From: a virus
Length of the DNA stretch: 64,000 nt
Strand: one strand, 5' to 3'
Virus record (IMG/VR): IMGVR_UViG_3300014838_000016
Coordinates: 23,699-87,698 of that record
The notes under the pieces were generated by a model. That model saw only the letters and a list, made by a program, of their open reading frames with translations. It was not told the DNA's origin and did no database searches. Position numbers and translations under genes: made by a program. Below are positions 25,642 to 33,077 of this stretch, piece after piece (the stretch's first letter is position 1; every line of letters starts with the position of its first letter).

Positions 25642-25673
25642 CCTATCGGTTTTGCCATTTTTCTTGGTATAAT
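25642..25673 (+). promoter_or_regulatory. CCTATCG/extended -10 promoter, plus strand
   Basis: CCTATCGGTTTTGCC then TTTTTCTTGGTATAAT; TATAAT at 25668-25673, 26 nt from the first C. The ATG of the next gene begins 6 nt after TATAAT. Confidence 0.85.
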
Positions 25674-25679
25674 AGCCAC

Positions 25680-26039
25680 ATGATGGATAACGTCATCCTA
25701 GATGTCATTCGAGCGATTCCTCAGCAGGCTCAGCGGCAGTATGGCACCGACGAACAGCTTCGCCTAGCAATGGCGGCTGCCAACAAGCTTGGCCTTTACG
25801 ACGCCGCCGACGTGATCCGCCGTCTGGCGGGGGACGACGAACTGGCGAACGCGGCGGAACGGCACGCGGGGCATGTGTGCACTTCCCCTTGTGAGCCGTG
25901 TTGCGAGAAAGACCCCGAATACGACATGGAGTTGCACGCGACTCAGCCGAAGAAGGATTGGCCGACCGTGAAGGCAGAAGCCAAGTTACGCGAAGACTGG
26001 CGTGACCGCAGGGCAGCACGAGATTTTCAGAGAGACTAA
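25680..26039 (+). CDS. Hypothetical protein with four-Cys cluster, 119 aa
   Basis: Starts MMDNVILDVIRAIP; ATG 25680 or 25683 directly follows the promoter, so a leaderless mRNA is likely. Helical N-terminal 70 residues, then CTSPCEPCC, then a charged C-terminal helix. Not recognised. Confidence 0.7.
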   Translation: MMDNVILDVIRAIPQQAQRQYGTDEQLRLAMAAANKLGLYDAADVIRRLAGDDELANAAERHAGHVCTSPCEPCCEKDPEYDMELHATQPKKDWPTVKAEAKLREDWRDRRAARDFQRD

Positions 26040-26056
26040 TTCAAGGGGGTATCACT

Positions 26057-26410
26057 ATGGCACGAATTTGCTCAATTCCAGCAGAAGTTGGTCCTCAACC
26101 CAAGTTCCATGATTGCGACGGTGACTTCAAAAAGTACACCACCGCGACCGACAAGTGGATCAAGACGGTCGTCGAGTACGCCAAGAAGAACGGTTCTGGC
26201 GAACTTGCTGGCGAGATCGTTCGCTTCCACGTGGCTGACGGCCACGCTCAGTACGTGGTGTTTTCGTCCAAGCCGCTGCAACTGATTCACCTGCCCGTCT
26301 ACGATGCGTGGCACTTCCAGTACGCCAACCGTCTGACGGTCAAGGACATCAAGGAAGAAGTTCGGCGTAACAAATCACTCAAGGCGATGTTCGCCTCGAA
26401 GGGGCAATAA
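26057..26410 (+). CDS. Hypothetical protein, 117 aa
   Basis: Single-domain protein. The segment with KPLQLIHLPVYDAWHFQYAN and a following LTVKDIKEEV helix looks well folded and resembles unnamed phage proteins. AAGGGGG lies before the ATG. Function unknown. Confidence 0.65.
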   Translation: MARICSIPAEVGPQPKFHDCDGDFKKYTTATDKWIKTVVEYAKKNGSGELAGEIVRFHVADGHAQYVVFSSKPLQLIHLPVYDAWHFQYANRLTVKDIKEEVRRNKSLKAMFASKGQ

Positions 26411-26511
26411 TGGCAACCGATTACCTAGAATGCAAAGGCGGCAACGGGCGAAGCTGCTCTCAAGAGGCACTTGTAAGCGAAATCTCGGGGAAAAGGATAA
26501 CTAAATCATGA
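26410..26511 (+). CDS. Tiny coupled gene, 33 aa
   Basis: ATG in a TAATG overlap with the previous gene; stop in an ATGA overlap with the next. The peptide starts MATDYLECKGGNGRSCSQEA. The perfect overlaps at both ends are the main support. No family assigned. Confidence 0.5.
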   Translation: MATDYLECKGGNGRSCSQEALVSEISGKRITKS

Positions 26512-26876
26512 ACTTAGATAGCGTTCGCATTCAATTCCAATCGCAGAACCCACACAACACCCTGTTCCTGAAAGTGTGGGCCGACGTTAACAACGAGCCG
26601 ACCGAAATGTACGCGGCTTTGAACAAGGTCGGCTTTGCCGATGACGGTTGCCCGATGCCGCCGATTCCCGCCGAACATTGCTACGCGGCTGGCTACGCCA
26701 AGGGCGATCAGACGCAGATCGTCGAGCGAAGCTTTGTGAAGGGCGGTTCGGGCCTGTTCAACGGCTGGACGCCCGAAGAGAAGAAAGCGAACGTGCCTGC
26801 GGTTCGTAATGCGCTCCGCAAATTCGGCTTCGTCCGCATCGACCACCGCAAACTCAGACTTGAGGACATGCTGTGA
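26508..26876 (+). CDS. Hypothetical protein, 122 aa
   Basis: Alpha/beta protein with no recognised domain. Starts in an ATGA overlap; its TGA overlaps the GTG of the zinc-ribbon gene. Confidence 0.6.
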   Translation: MNLDSVRIQFQSQNPHNTLFLKVWADVNNEPTEMYAALNKVGFADDGCPMPPIPAEHCYAAGYAKGDQTQIVERSFVKGGSGLFNGWTPEEKKANVPAVRNALRKFGFVRIDHRKLRLEDML

Positions 26877-27040
26877 TTGCAAAGTGCCAAGACTGTAAGC
26901 GACAAAGCATTAGCTCTCAGGTCACCTGCCCTGTATGCGGGGGAGCTATGGAGCAGCTTTGCGAGAACTGCAACGAACGTGTACGGTTGCCTCACAGCCT
27001 CCTGTGCGGCGATTGCGAAGAGACTAAAATCGTGGTATGA
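26873..27040 (+). CDS. Double zinc-ribbon protein, 55 aa, GTG start
   Basis: Four CxxC pairs (CQDC, CPVC, CENC, CGDC) in 55 residues form two zinc ribbons. GTG 26873 is in a GTGA overlap with the upstream stop. The end of the gene contains the next promoter's -10. Likely a protein- or nucleic-acid-binding adaptor. Confidence 0.7.
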   Translation: MIAKCQDCKRQSISSQVTCPVCGGAMEQLCENCNERVRLPHSLLCGDCEETKIVV

Positions 27041-27041
27041 T
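27030..27041 (+). promoter_or_regulatory. Extended -10 candidate (GTGGTATGAT)
   Basis: TGGTATGAT with the -10 at 27036-27041, inside the end of the zinc-ribbon gene. Transcription would start near 27048, just at GAGGAG before ATG 27061. The same box, TGGTATGAT, precedes the gene at 61120. Confidence 0.45.
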
Positions 27042-27060
27042 GTTTGAGGAGCAAACATAT

Positions 27061-27978
27061 ATGCGTAGAGGCAGCAATCCCGTATTTATCCACGTCGCCG
27101 AAGATGGGCTGATTCTCGCCCCAGACAAGCGCAATCGCGAGCAGAGTGCGGTTGTGGGGCTCGATCCGAGCACTCGCACCCTTGCCGTCAATCTCGGTGC
27201 CGACTACTGTGCGGAGCATGAGTGGGGCATCAAAAAACTGTACGAGGCTTTCGGCGTCAAGTACGAGACCGGCACCTACGGCCTCAAGAAACGCAAGATC
27301 AGCAAGGTGCCCAAATCCCTCGTTTGGGTGAAGATGCCCGAGAAAGATGGGCGGCAGGGCTTCGCGTACCGAGATTTCTGGTTCAGGTCAGTGGAAGACT
27401 ATTTCATTGACGACAGCGATCTCAAGTCGTATGAGATATACGACCGCGAGAAGCGCAAGATGAAGGCCAACCCCGTTCAGTTGTGCTGTGCGTGGAGCGA
27501 TGACGATTTCGCCTGCCTGTCCAAAGACCCCACCGACATCAAGTATCTCCGCGAGATTTTCGACCAGTTCCAAAAGAAAAACATTATCTTCACGTTCTCG
27601 AACGCCCTCCCCGCTTTTGAAAACCCGGGTCTCATCATCGCCATCGCGAATAGGATGCCGAAGGAAGCCGTCGAGATGCTCACGAAGGCGGACAAGGAAA
27701 ACCACGAGATCGAGAAATTCGTGGTCAAGAGCAAGGTTCGTGAACTGCTCAAGGAAAAGGGCAAAGGGTATTACGCTCTGTCTCCGAAGCGTTGGGAGGA
27801 CGGCTCGATCAAGTTCTGGCTGAACCCTTACGACCAGCACAAGGTCAACTACGGTTGGTTCACGCTGGAGCAAGTCCGCCAATGGGCGGATGACAAGGGT
27901 CCGATTCCGATGTCACCTGCTCAGGTGATCGATTACCATGAGGCGCGTTCGGGCAAGAAAGTGAAGGCTATCCAGTGA
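27061..27978 (+). CDS. Hypothetical protein, 305 aa
   Basis: I do not recognise this protein. GAGGAG lies 8 nt before ATG 27061; an earlier in-frame ATG at 27037 is overlapped by the -10 box. Lys-rich, with a helical C-terminal half and several aromatic clusters. Its TGA overlaps the GTG of the next gene. Confidence 0.65.
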   Translation: MRRGSNPVFIHVAEDGLILAPDKRNREQSAVVGLDPSTRTLAVNLGADYCAEHEWGIKKLYEAFGVKYETGTYGLKKRKISKVPKSLVWVKMPEKDGRQGFAYRDFWFRSVEDYFIDDSDLKSYEIYDREKRKMKANPVQLCCAWSDDDFACLSKDPTDIKYLREIFDQFQKKNIIFTFSNALPAFENPGLIIAIANRMPKEAVEMLTKADKENHEIEKFVVKSKVRELLKEKGKGYYALSPKRWEDGSIKFWLNPYDQHKVNYGWFTLEQVRQWADDKGPIPMSPAQVIDYHEARSGKKVKAIQ

Positions 27979-28460
27979 TAATCACCATCTTGGCGTACAA
28001 GTCGGACGGCGTGGATGTCTGCCATGGCTGTGTTATGGCACACTATTCCTCGGACTTTCAATGGAAATCCTCTATGGATCGAGGAGAGATCGCCGAGTTC
28101 CTCGCGGGTCTCATGTTCGACAACAAGCATCTCGACACGAACGAGGGCGGGTACGAATTCACGTTCCTCTTCAACGGCGAAGAGTATAATGGTGAATGGG
28201 ATATGGCCGTCCTCAGAAGTGAGATAGAGGAGAAAGCCACGGCGCTTTACAATCTCAAGGAGATCGACTTCCAACGGAAGGACGCCGAATCCAAGAAGCG
28301 ATCCGCCGACAAACAGCGGAAGGACATCGAGGAGCGCGAGCGCCAGCAGTTGGCTCAGCTTCAAGTCAAGTATGGAACCACGACCACCGTCGAGAACGGG
28401 GTTCGGAAGACCGTAGAGGTCACACCAGCAGGCACCCTGACAACGACCAAGCTGATTTAA
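27975..28460 (+). CDS. Hypothetical protein with coiled-coil segment, 161 aa, GTG start
   Basis: Residues 1-85 look globular (CHGCVMAHYSSDF motif near 16-28). Residues 85-130 form a charged coiled coil (EEKATALYNLKE...). The tail is Thr/Val rich. GTG 27975 overlaps the previous stop (GTGA). Confidence 0.65.
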   Translation: MIITILAYKSDGVDVCHGCVMAHYSSDFQWKSSMDRGEIAEFLAGLMFDNKHLDTNEGGYEFTFLFNGEEYNGEWDMAVLRSEIEEKATALYNLKEIDFQRKDAESKKRSADKQRKDIEERERQQLAQLQVKYGTTTTVENGVRKTVEVTPAGTLTTTKLI

Positions 28461-28468
28461 GGAGCACT

Positions 28469-28759
28469 ATGCCAGCCAAGCAAATCCCGCTGACCGCTGA
28501 GCTTCTCGCACTCGCGGAGAAGTCTTACGATGAGTACAACACCGTCCTAACCGAGATCGTGACTCGCCTGCCGCTTGATGTGCAGGTGCGGACTTTCCAG
28601 CGGGTTCTAGGGGAGGAACTGTCTCTGACGACCGCCCGCCGAGCCTACCGTACCGCTATTCGGGTAGCCATGGGGGAGGAAAATGTTCCCCGCGAGTACA
28701 GCCCGAAGCCCGTAAAGCCGAGGAAGAAGCCCGCTAAAAGAATACCGTCGATACGATAG
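28469..28759 (+). CDS. Hypothetical helical protein, 96 aa
   Basis: Helical protein with a basic, proline-rich C-terminal tail (KPVKPRKKPAKRIP). AAGGAG precedes the ATG. Possibly nucleic-acid binding; family unknown. It is followed by the longest gene-free stretch of this region. Confidence 0.65.
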   Translation: MPAKQIPLTAELLALAEKSYDEYNTVLTEIVTRLPLDVQVRTFQRVLGEELSLTTARRAYRTAIRVAMGEENVPREYSPKPVKPRKKPAKRIPSIR

Positions 28760-28849
28760 GGATACGGGAAGTCAAACGAGAGAGCCAGAAAAAGTGGTTG
28801 CTAAAATTTCCTGAATACGAGTATTGTATTTAGAGAAGCTTTACGAAAA

Positions 28850-29000
28850 CAAAAATTTTACAAGCTTAAGGTCGGGCTCCCCCGTGAGCACGCACCCGAT
28901 GTACGGAGCCGAAGCAGCGTGGAACGGGGAGATAACGCTCCGATTAAGTTTGCAAGAAGGACCTCGCGGATGAGTTGTAGCGTTTAGCTGCTACGACTGG
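28850..29000 (+). ncRNA. Structured intergenic region, possible leader RNA or ncRNA
   Basis: The 247 nt between 28760 and 29006 hold no gene. In the middle are GGCTCC/GGAGCC (6 bp), CGTG-AG-CACG, AGCGT/ACGCT, and further on GTAGC...GCTAC just before the ribosome site of the next gene. CGGAGC can pair either back to GCTCC or forward to GCTCCG, so two folds exclude each other, as in riboswitches or attenuators. I match no known RNA family. Confidence 0.35.
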
Positions 29001-29006
29001 AGAGCT

Positions 29007-29312
29007 ATGAGCACTGCGCCCGCCCATTGGGACCTACATCGCTGTAACTGGAAAACCGGTGCTGCTGGCGTTCAATGGTTTTGTCGAGGGAATCACCATA
29101 GGTCCGCCGATTGCGAGTGGGAACTCGCCACTGGAAATTTGGAAACGATGAAATCCATCGACCTTTACGATATGCCGATTGACCTGCAACCTGTTCCCAA
29201 AGATTTAACTCCCGAGCAGGTTCGCAGGGAAGTCATCCAAGACTGCATCAAAACCCTCCAACAAAACTGCGATTATTTCGGTGTCTCGCTCCTCCGCGAT
29301 CTACTTGGCTAA
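29007..29312 (+). CDS. Hypothetical protein, paralogue of the 2358 gene product
   Basis: In this 101-aa protein, residues about 48-101 (SIDLYDMPIDLQPVPKD, NCDYFGVSLLRDLLG) match the 68-aa protein at 2358-2564. The first 47 residues are extra and include Cys and His (HRCNW, CRGNHH, DCEW), so this copy has gained or kept a metal-binding-like N-terminus. GGAGAG precedes ATG 29007; an alternative ATG is near the conserved part. Confidence 0.65.
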   Translation: MSTAPAHWDLHRCNWKTGAAGVQWFCRGNHHRSADCEWELATGNLETMKSIDLYDMPIDLQPVPKDLTPEQVRREVIQDCIKTLQQNCDYFGVSLLRDLLG

Positions 29313-29327
29313 ATTGAGGGTTTCTGG

Positions 29328-29353
29328 TTGCATTTTCCCGTTGCATTTTCCCG
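29328..29353 (+). repeat. 13-bp perfect tandem repeat upstream of a promoter
   Basis: TTGCATTTTCCCG occurs twice back to back at 29328-29340 and 29341-29353. It lies 10 nt before the TGTGGTATTAT box. TTTTCCC also occurs in the upstream region of the strong promoters. Confidence 0.7.
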
Positions 29354-29358
29354 TAGAT

Positions 29359-29368
29359 GTGGTATTAT
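29359..29368 (+). promoter_or_regulatory. Extended -10 promoter candidate (TGTGGTATTAT)
   Basis: TGGTATTAT with the hexamer at 29363-29368. The ATG at 29376 begins 7 nt later, which again suggests a leaderless mRNA. Confidence 0.5.
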
Positions 29369-29375
29369 CTTTTAT

Positions 29376-29567
29376 ATGCCTAAGCTTATAAAACGGAAGA
29401 TTAAGAAAAACGGAAAAGCCGTCACGATCAAGATTTGGAAAGACGGAGCGGACGGCACGGGTGTAACGCTGCCGTACACATGCGGTTTCTGTAGCGGGCC
29501 TAACAACGAGGTTCACTTCCGATCCCGCCGTCAGCGTAACGACCATACGCAACATTGTCCTAAATAG
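29376..29567 (+). CDS. Small basic zinc-finger-like protein, 63 aa
   Basis: Basic N-terminal 20 residues (KLIKRKIKKNGK) and a C-terminal CGFC...H...H...C pattern, a single zinc finger. The short distance from the -10 box fixes ATG 29376. A DNA- or RNA-binding role is plausible. Confidence 0.6.
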   Translation: MPKLIKRKIKKNGKAVTIKIWKDGADGTGVTLPYTCGFCSGPNNEVHFRSRRQRNDHTQHCPK

Positions 29568-29568
29568 C

Positions 29569-29626
29569 GTGGCTAGACTATAAACCCTGACTATGTGTCC
29601 ATGCTGAGTCTAAGGTTGGGGGCCAC
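29569..29626 (+). other. Nested inverted repeats in an intergenic stretch
   Basis: GTGGC-T-AGACT at 29569-29579 can pair with AGTCT...GCCAC at 29607-29626, two stacked stems around a 27-nt loop. It begins right after the stop of the zinc-finger gene. It is not a tRNA: no T-loop consensus and no anticodon arm. A terminator is unlikely because no T-run follows. Confidence 0.35.
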
Positions 29627-29740
29627 AATAAATTAGTGCGGGTGGTGATAGGGTCATCGGATACTTCTTTCATTGCAGAGAGTGCCCGAAAGGGCTACCC
29701 CGATCCCGCTTGTTCCCCCGCCGTAATTTCTGGAGCTTCG

Positions 29741-29968
29741 ATGAAGCCATTGAGTATTGACGCCGCCATCGATCAGATCGAAACAGCCCTATTCGACCAA
29801 GGCGAGCCCGGGTGTGTGGATACGGAGTGGGGCGAATTGGTCATCAACTCCATTGGTCGCATTCGCCTGAAAGCGATCCTCAAACGCCTCCGTGTGGGGT
29901 ACATCAAGCATACCCCCATCGAAGACATGGACCCCAGAGCCGTCGCCCTCCGACGTAAAAAGCGATGA
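29741..29968 (+). CDS. Hypothetical protein, 75 aa
   Basis: Helical protein with a basic C-terminus. ATG 29741 is preceded by GGAG; a longer GTG-start frame from 29636 is possible but its extension looks non-coding. Stop overlaps the next ATG (ATGA). Confidence 0.6.
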   Translation: MKPLSIDAAIDQIETALFDQGEPGCVDTEWGELVINSIGRIRLKAILKRLRVGYIKHTPIEDMDPRAVALRRKKR

Positions 29969-30399
29969 GAACGCTAAAGCTAGGATTCACTGGCACTAGC
30001 AGAGGAATGACCTCTGGGCAAAAGGTCAGAGTTAAAGAACTCCTGTCACAAATCAAACTAGATCATCCTTCTGCAATCCTCGAATTTCATTTTGGACTTT
30101 GTATAGGGGCTGATGAGCAGGCCGCTAAAATTGCAAAGGGTCTGGGGTTTTATATCATAGCCCATCCGGGTTACAGTCCTCGTAACCGCGAAGGTAGGAT
30201 GTTTCGATCTGAATTTGATGGAAATGACGAAGTTCGTGAAGAAAAGCCGTTCTTAAAACGTGATGAAGATATCGTGAACGAGGTCGATGAGATGATTGCT
30301 ACACCAGTGTCCAAAGAAGAGGAGATCAGATCAGGAACTTGGACGACGATAAGATTTGCTAGGCGTAGAAACAGGCCCATAGAAATCGTGTACCCATAG
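29965..30399 (+). CDS. SLOG-fold (Smf/DprA- or LOG-like) nucleotide-binding protein
   Basis: In this 144-aa protein, LKLGFTGTSRGMTSGQK (4-20) is a Rossmann-type glycine loop. HFGLCIGADEQAAKIAKGLG (42-61), AHPGYSPRNREG and the late RSGTWTTIRFARR complete the SLOG pattern seen in DprA, LOG and related nucleotide-ligand proteins. Phage SLOG proteins may bind nucleotide-derived ligands; the ligand is unknown. It contrasts with the NDT-like protein at 43358, which shares the broader fold. Confidence 0.7.
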   Translation: MRTLKLGFTGTSRGMTSGQKVRVKELLSQIKLDHPSAILEFHFGLCIGADEQAAKIAKGLGFYIIAHPGYSPRNREGRMFRSEFDGNDEVREEKPFLKRDEDIVNEVDEMIATPVSKEEEIRSGTWTTIRFARRRNRPIEIVYP

Positions 30400-30458
30400 T
30401 TAGTTGATTTTACGATGTACCCAAAACCGTTTAGTCATATCAAAGTCGATTCCATCTA

Positions 30459-31055
30459 ATGGAGCTTAAGTACAATCCGAAAGAGCCCACCAGCAAGAAG
30501 GGGACGCCCCGCGAGATGTTCATGAATTGGGCCGGCTGGTTCCCGCACCCTGAGCTTGATCGGGACATTCAACTTCATCCACGGGCTTTGACTGAAACCG
30601 AGCAAAAAACCGTCCAATCCCTACCTCCGATACCCCCTGCCGATAAGTATTTCATTCCAAACGGCATTTCCCTAGCCGAATTCCACCGCCATCGGGTAGA
30701 ATGTAGTGGGGGATCAATACTGGAAGCTCTCATAGGACACGTGACCCGCGATCAACTTATTCAGGTCGGAGCTACCGACAACGGCAAGGCATTAGCCCGC
30801 AGGAAGCCACTGGACGGCATCATCGCCTTCATCTGGCGGTACGCTCAGTATCACAGCGGGCAGGCCGCAGGCATCCCTGTGACGGCATTTTGGGATTTGG
30901 ACGACGGTATCAGCCGCTTGACGGGTGGTCTGGGCGGGGTAAGTGAGGAAGTGGTTGAGTTTCTGGAACAGAAGGCTCATGAGCTTGTGGAGATTACAGG
31001 CGGCGAGAAGAACGTCGCCGCACTTCGCTGGGCTCGTACCATGGGGAGGGTTTAG
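30459..31055 (+). CDS. Hypothetical protein, 198 aa
   Basis: Not recognised. Helix-rich centre (LDGIIAFIWRYAQYHSGQA) and a glycine-rich loop (DDGISRLTGGLGGVSEEV). There is no clear ribosome site, and the 59 nt upstream hold no recognised promoter. Its TAG overlaps the GTG of the next gene. Confidence 0.6.
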   Translation: MELKYNPKEPTSKKGTPREMFMNWAGWFPHPELDRDIQLHPRALTETEQKTVQSLPPIPPADKYFIPNGISLAEFHRHRVECSGGSILEALIGHVTRDQLIQVGATDNGKALARRKPLDGIIAFIWRYAQYHSGQAAGIPVTAFWDLDDGISRLTGGLGGVSEEVVEFLEQKAHELVEITGGEKNVAALRWARTMGRV

Positions 31056-31303
31056 TGATCGTTAAAGTCTATCCGACGCATGATAATCGATGGGGGCTCT
31101 TCCTCATTGACGAAGACAAAATGTTTTTGGTGGGCGTGTCGAAGCACAGCTTCGATGTCGATCTAGCGGCTGAGCGGTTGGGGAAAGTCCTGCGAGGAAT
31201 GAGCGAGGACCCGAGTCAAATCGTAGTTGACCACGCCGCCGCAGATCGTGCGGAGATTATGGCGTACCATGAAGCCGCCAAGAAAGAAGGGAAAAAGAAA
31301 TGA
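31055..31303 (+). CDS. Hypothetical protein, 82 aa, GTG start
   Basis: Small alpha/beta protein with a Lys-rich end; no known motif. GTG overlaps the previous stop, and its TGA overlaps the next ATG. Confidence 0.6.
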   Translation: MIVKVYPTHDNRWGLFLIDEDKMFLVGVSKHSFDVDLAAERLGKVLRGMSEDPSQIVVDHAAADRAEIMAYHEAAKKEGKKK

Positions 31304-31770
31304 GATACGCAACGAACTTCGTTGATGACGCACAGAAAATACAACGTGAATACTATCTCGGAAATATTCAACACGACACGGCCATTGTGATGATGAGCGA
31401 ACTCATGCGACATCACGGGGTCATCGCCGAAAATGAAGTTTTGGTGGAGATTCCCGAGTGCTTCCGCTCCGCACCGCAGACGGGGTTCGTCGGAGAGTTT
31501 ACGGTTCGCCAGAAAGATTCCCCCTACACGTGGAAGCGTAGTTTCGCTCGCAACATGCCGATACCGCAACATATTCGTATTAAAGAAATTTCTTCTACGG
31601 ATGTTGAATTGATTCGTCGTTCGTATACTTCCCCCGCACTTCGGAAATTTGCAGCCTCGCCCCCGTTATCGGAAGAACAACGGAAGTTTTTCTGTGCTTA
31701 CGAAAAACAACTATCGGTACCATCTGTAGACGAAGGGGAGTCTACAGATGAGGAATTCAAAACAAAATAA
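31300..31770 (+). CDS. Hypothetical protein, 156 aa
   Basis: The N-terminal half reads as an ordered domain. Residues 85-156 are more AT-rich at the DNA level than the start, and so is the following HNH gene. This is consistent with flanking sequence co-converted during endonuclease acquisition. Family unknown. Confidence 0.6.
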   Translation: MRYATNFVDDAQKIQREYYLGNIQHDTAIVMMSELMRHHGVIAENEVLVEIPECFRSAPQTGFVGEFTVRQKDSPYTWKRSFARNMPIPQHIRIKEISSTDVELIRRSYTSPALRKFAASPPLSEEQRKFFCAYEKQLSVPSVDEGESTDEEFKTK

Positions 31771-32299
31771 CTCGAAATATTACGCCGTCCATCGTGAGGA
31801 AATACTTGCTAAAGGGCGGGCGCGGTACCACGCTAATCATGAAAAATCTCTTGCGAGGAATAAGAAAAATCGCGAGGAGAACAGAGAGTATTTTCGTGAG
31901 TACGGTCGAACGTCGAGGGTCAAGCTTAGAAAGCAGTGTATTGAGCATTACGGTGGTAAATGTGTTTGCTGCGGCGAAACGACCTACGAGTTTTTAGCAT
32001 TCGATCATAAGAACAACGACGGCAATAAACAACGAGAAGAGACTAAGGTTTTGGGTTCTGGGTTTGTACGTTGGTTAATAGACAACAATTTCCCCGATGA
32101 TATTCAAATTTTGTGTCATAATTGCAATTGTGCGAGGGGATGGTACGGAACGTGCCCCCATCAACGAGTGAGGTCAAATGAAAACAATCATGATGATTCG
32201 CTGCTACAAGCAGAACGGGCACAAAGCATGGATCGCACTTCGCAACGTGGGCGATCATTACGACATCCTGATGGGAGTGATCCAGATCAACGAGGCTGA
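31748..32299 (+). CDS. HNH homing endonuclease overlapping both neighbours
   Basis: In this 183-aa protein, residues 1-60 are a basic helix rich in Asn, Arg and Lys. The HNH core follows: CVCCGETTYEFLAFDHKNND, then ILCHNCNCARGWYGTCPH. The last 43 residues after CPHQR are low-complexity and read through the start of the next gene in another frame, so the endonuclease lacks its own stop. It also overlaps the previous gene by 23 nt. The DNA is AT-rich compared with its neighbours. Confidence 0.75.
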   Translation: MRNSKQNNSKYYAVHREEILAKGRARYHANHEKSLARNKKNREENREYFREYGRTSRVKLRKQCIEHYGGKCVCCGETTYEFLAFDHKNNDGNKQREETKVLGSGFVRWLIDNNFPDDIQILCHNCNCARGWYGTCPHQRVRSNENNHDDSLLQAERAQSMDRTSQRGRSLRHPDGSDPDQRG

Positions 32300-32450
32300 T
32301 CCTCAGGTCAGCATCAAACCTAACGGCAAAACCATCACGACGCTGGTGGAAGCCCTCGTGGACTTCAAGGCTCGCTGCAATTTCTACGTCGAGAGTGGCT
32401 GGCAGGCCGACTCCATATTCCAGAAACTCATGGACGGGTTAATCTCATGA
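32178..32450 (+). CDS. Hypothetical protein, 90 aa
   Basis: Small alpha/beta protein, no domain recognised. GAGTGAGGTC lies before its ATG. The first 122 nt are also read by the HNH gene in another frame. Confidence 0.6.
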   Translation: MKTIMMIRCYKQNGHKAWIALRNVGDHYDILMGVIQINEADPQVSIKPNGKTITTLVEALVDFKARCNFYVESGWQADSIFQKLMDGLIS

Positions 32451-32680
32451 AGTTCATTGTTGACAATGGTCCGTGGGTAATCGCTGCTGTCGTTTGGCTT
32501 TTCATGCTGGGCATCATCGAGGCTCCGACCCCTAAGCTCCTCAGGATAAAACGCATCGTCGGCTACACCGTTATCACCCTGTGGATATGGGGAGCGATGA
32601 TTTCGGGGCTATACGTCAACCAGCAACCCCCCGTTATTCAACAACATATCGACCCTCCCGCTCGCTGGTGGAAGGGCTGA
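32447..32680 (+). CDS. Two-helix membrane protein, 77 aa
   Basis: Hydrophobic stretches at about residues 8-25 (GPWVIAAVVWLFMLGII) and 37-55 (IVGYTVITLWIWGAMISG). The C-terminus is short and polar. Starts in an ATGA overlap. Last gene before a strong promoter. Confidence 0.65.
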   Translation: MKFIVDNGPWVIAAVVWLFMLGIIEAPTPKLLRIKRIVGYTVITLWIWGAMISGLYVNQQPPVIQQHIDPPARWWKG

Positions 32681-32684
32681 AATT

Positions 32685-32716
32685 CCTAGCGATTTTCCCA
32701 GTTTTCTTGGTATAAT
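32685..32716 (+). promoter_or_regulatory. CCTAGCG/extended -10 promoter, plus strand
   Basis: CCTAGCGATTTTCCC then GTTTTCTTGGTATAAT; TATAAT at 32711-32716, 26 nt from the first C. Unlike the other members, the ATG lies 16 nt downstream and is preceded by GGAGG, so this mRNA has a very short leader with a ribosome site. Confidence 0.85.
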
Positions 32717-32732
32717 AGGGCTGGAGGGACCT

Positions 32733-33077
32733 ATGTACACAGGGAAAATTATCAACGATGGCGTCATTAAGGACGTTGACCGCGTGGTCACCAACGGCAA
32801 GGGTAAAAGGCTTGATCTATACGCGAGCCTCAAAATGGTGAACCACTCCCCCACTGGGTTTTGTTGGGGCTACGGCGGCAGCGGTCCCGCTCAGCTTGCT
32901 CTCGCGATCCTGCTCGATCACTTTGACGGTGACAAGGAACGCGCTTTGTCCCTATATCAGGATTTCAAGTCCAAGGTCATCGCCGATCTGCCGATGGACA
33001 GCGATTTCGTTCTGACGGATGAACAGATCGAGAGTGCCATCAGTGAGATCGACGTGGAACGGATGAAAATCGCGTAA
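32733..33077 (+). CDS. DUF6166-like protein, 114 aa
   Basis: GFCWGYGGSGPAQLALAILL then a D-x-x-A-L-x-x-Y-Q-x-F-K helix and a late IADLP...W/F-LT pattern match DUF6166, found in phages and plasmids with no known role. First gene of the operon from the 32685 promoter. Confidence 0.75.
   Translation: MYTGKIINDGVIKDVDRVVTNGKGKRLDLYASLKMVNHSPTGFCWGYGGSGPAQLALAILLDHFDGDKERALSLYQDFKSKVIADLPMDSDFVLTDEQIESAISEIDVERMKIA

Noticed and set aside
26072-26314. Minus-strand frame opposite the 26057 gene
   Set aside because: It runs against a gene with a clear ribosome site and operon position.
28970-29005. Possible hammerhead ribozyme core (GGATGAG...GCTAC)
   Set aside because: The required CTGATGA and GAAA elements are missing.
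29569-29640. Stacked inverted repeat considered as a tRNA
   Set aside because: No GTTCRANYC T-loop, no D-arm pattern and no anticodon arm.
31216-31572. Minus-strand frame opposite 31055 and 31300 genes
   Set aside because: No ribosome site, and it covers a coupled ATGA junction of two plus-strand genes.
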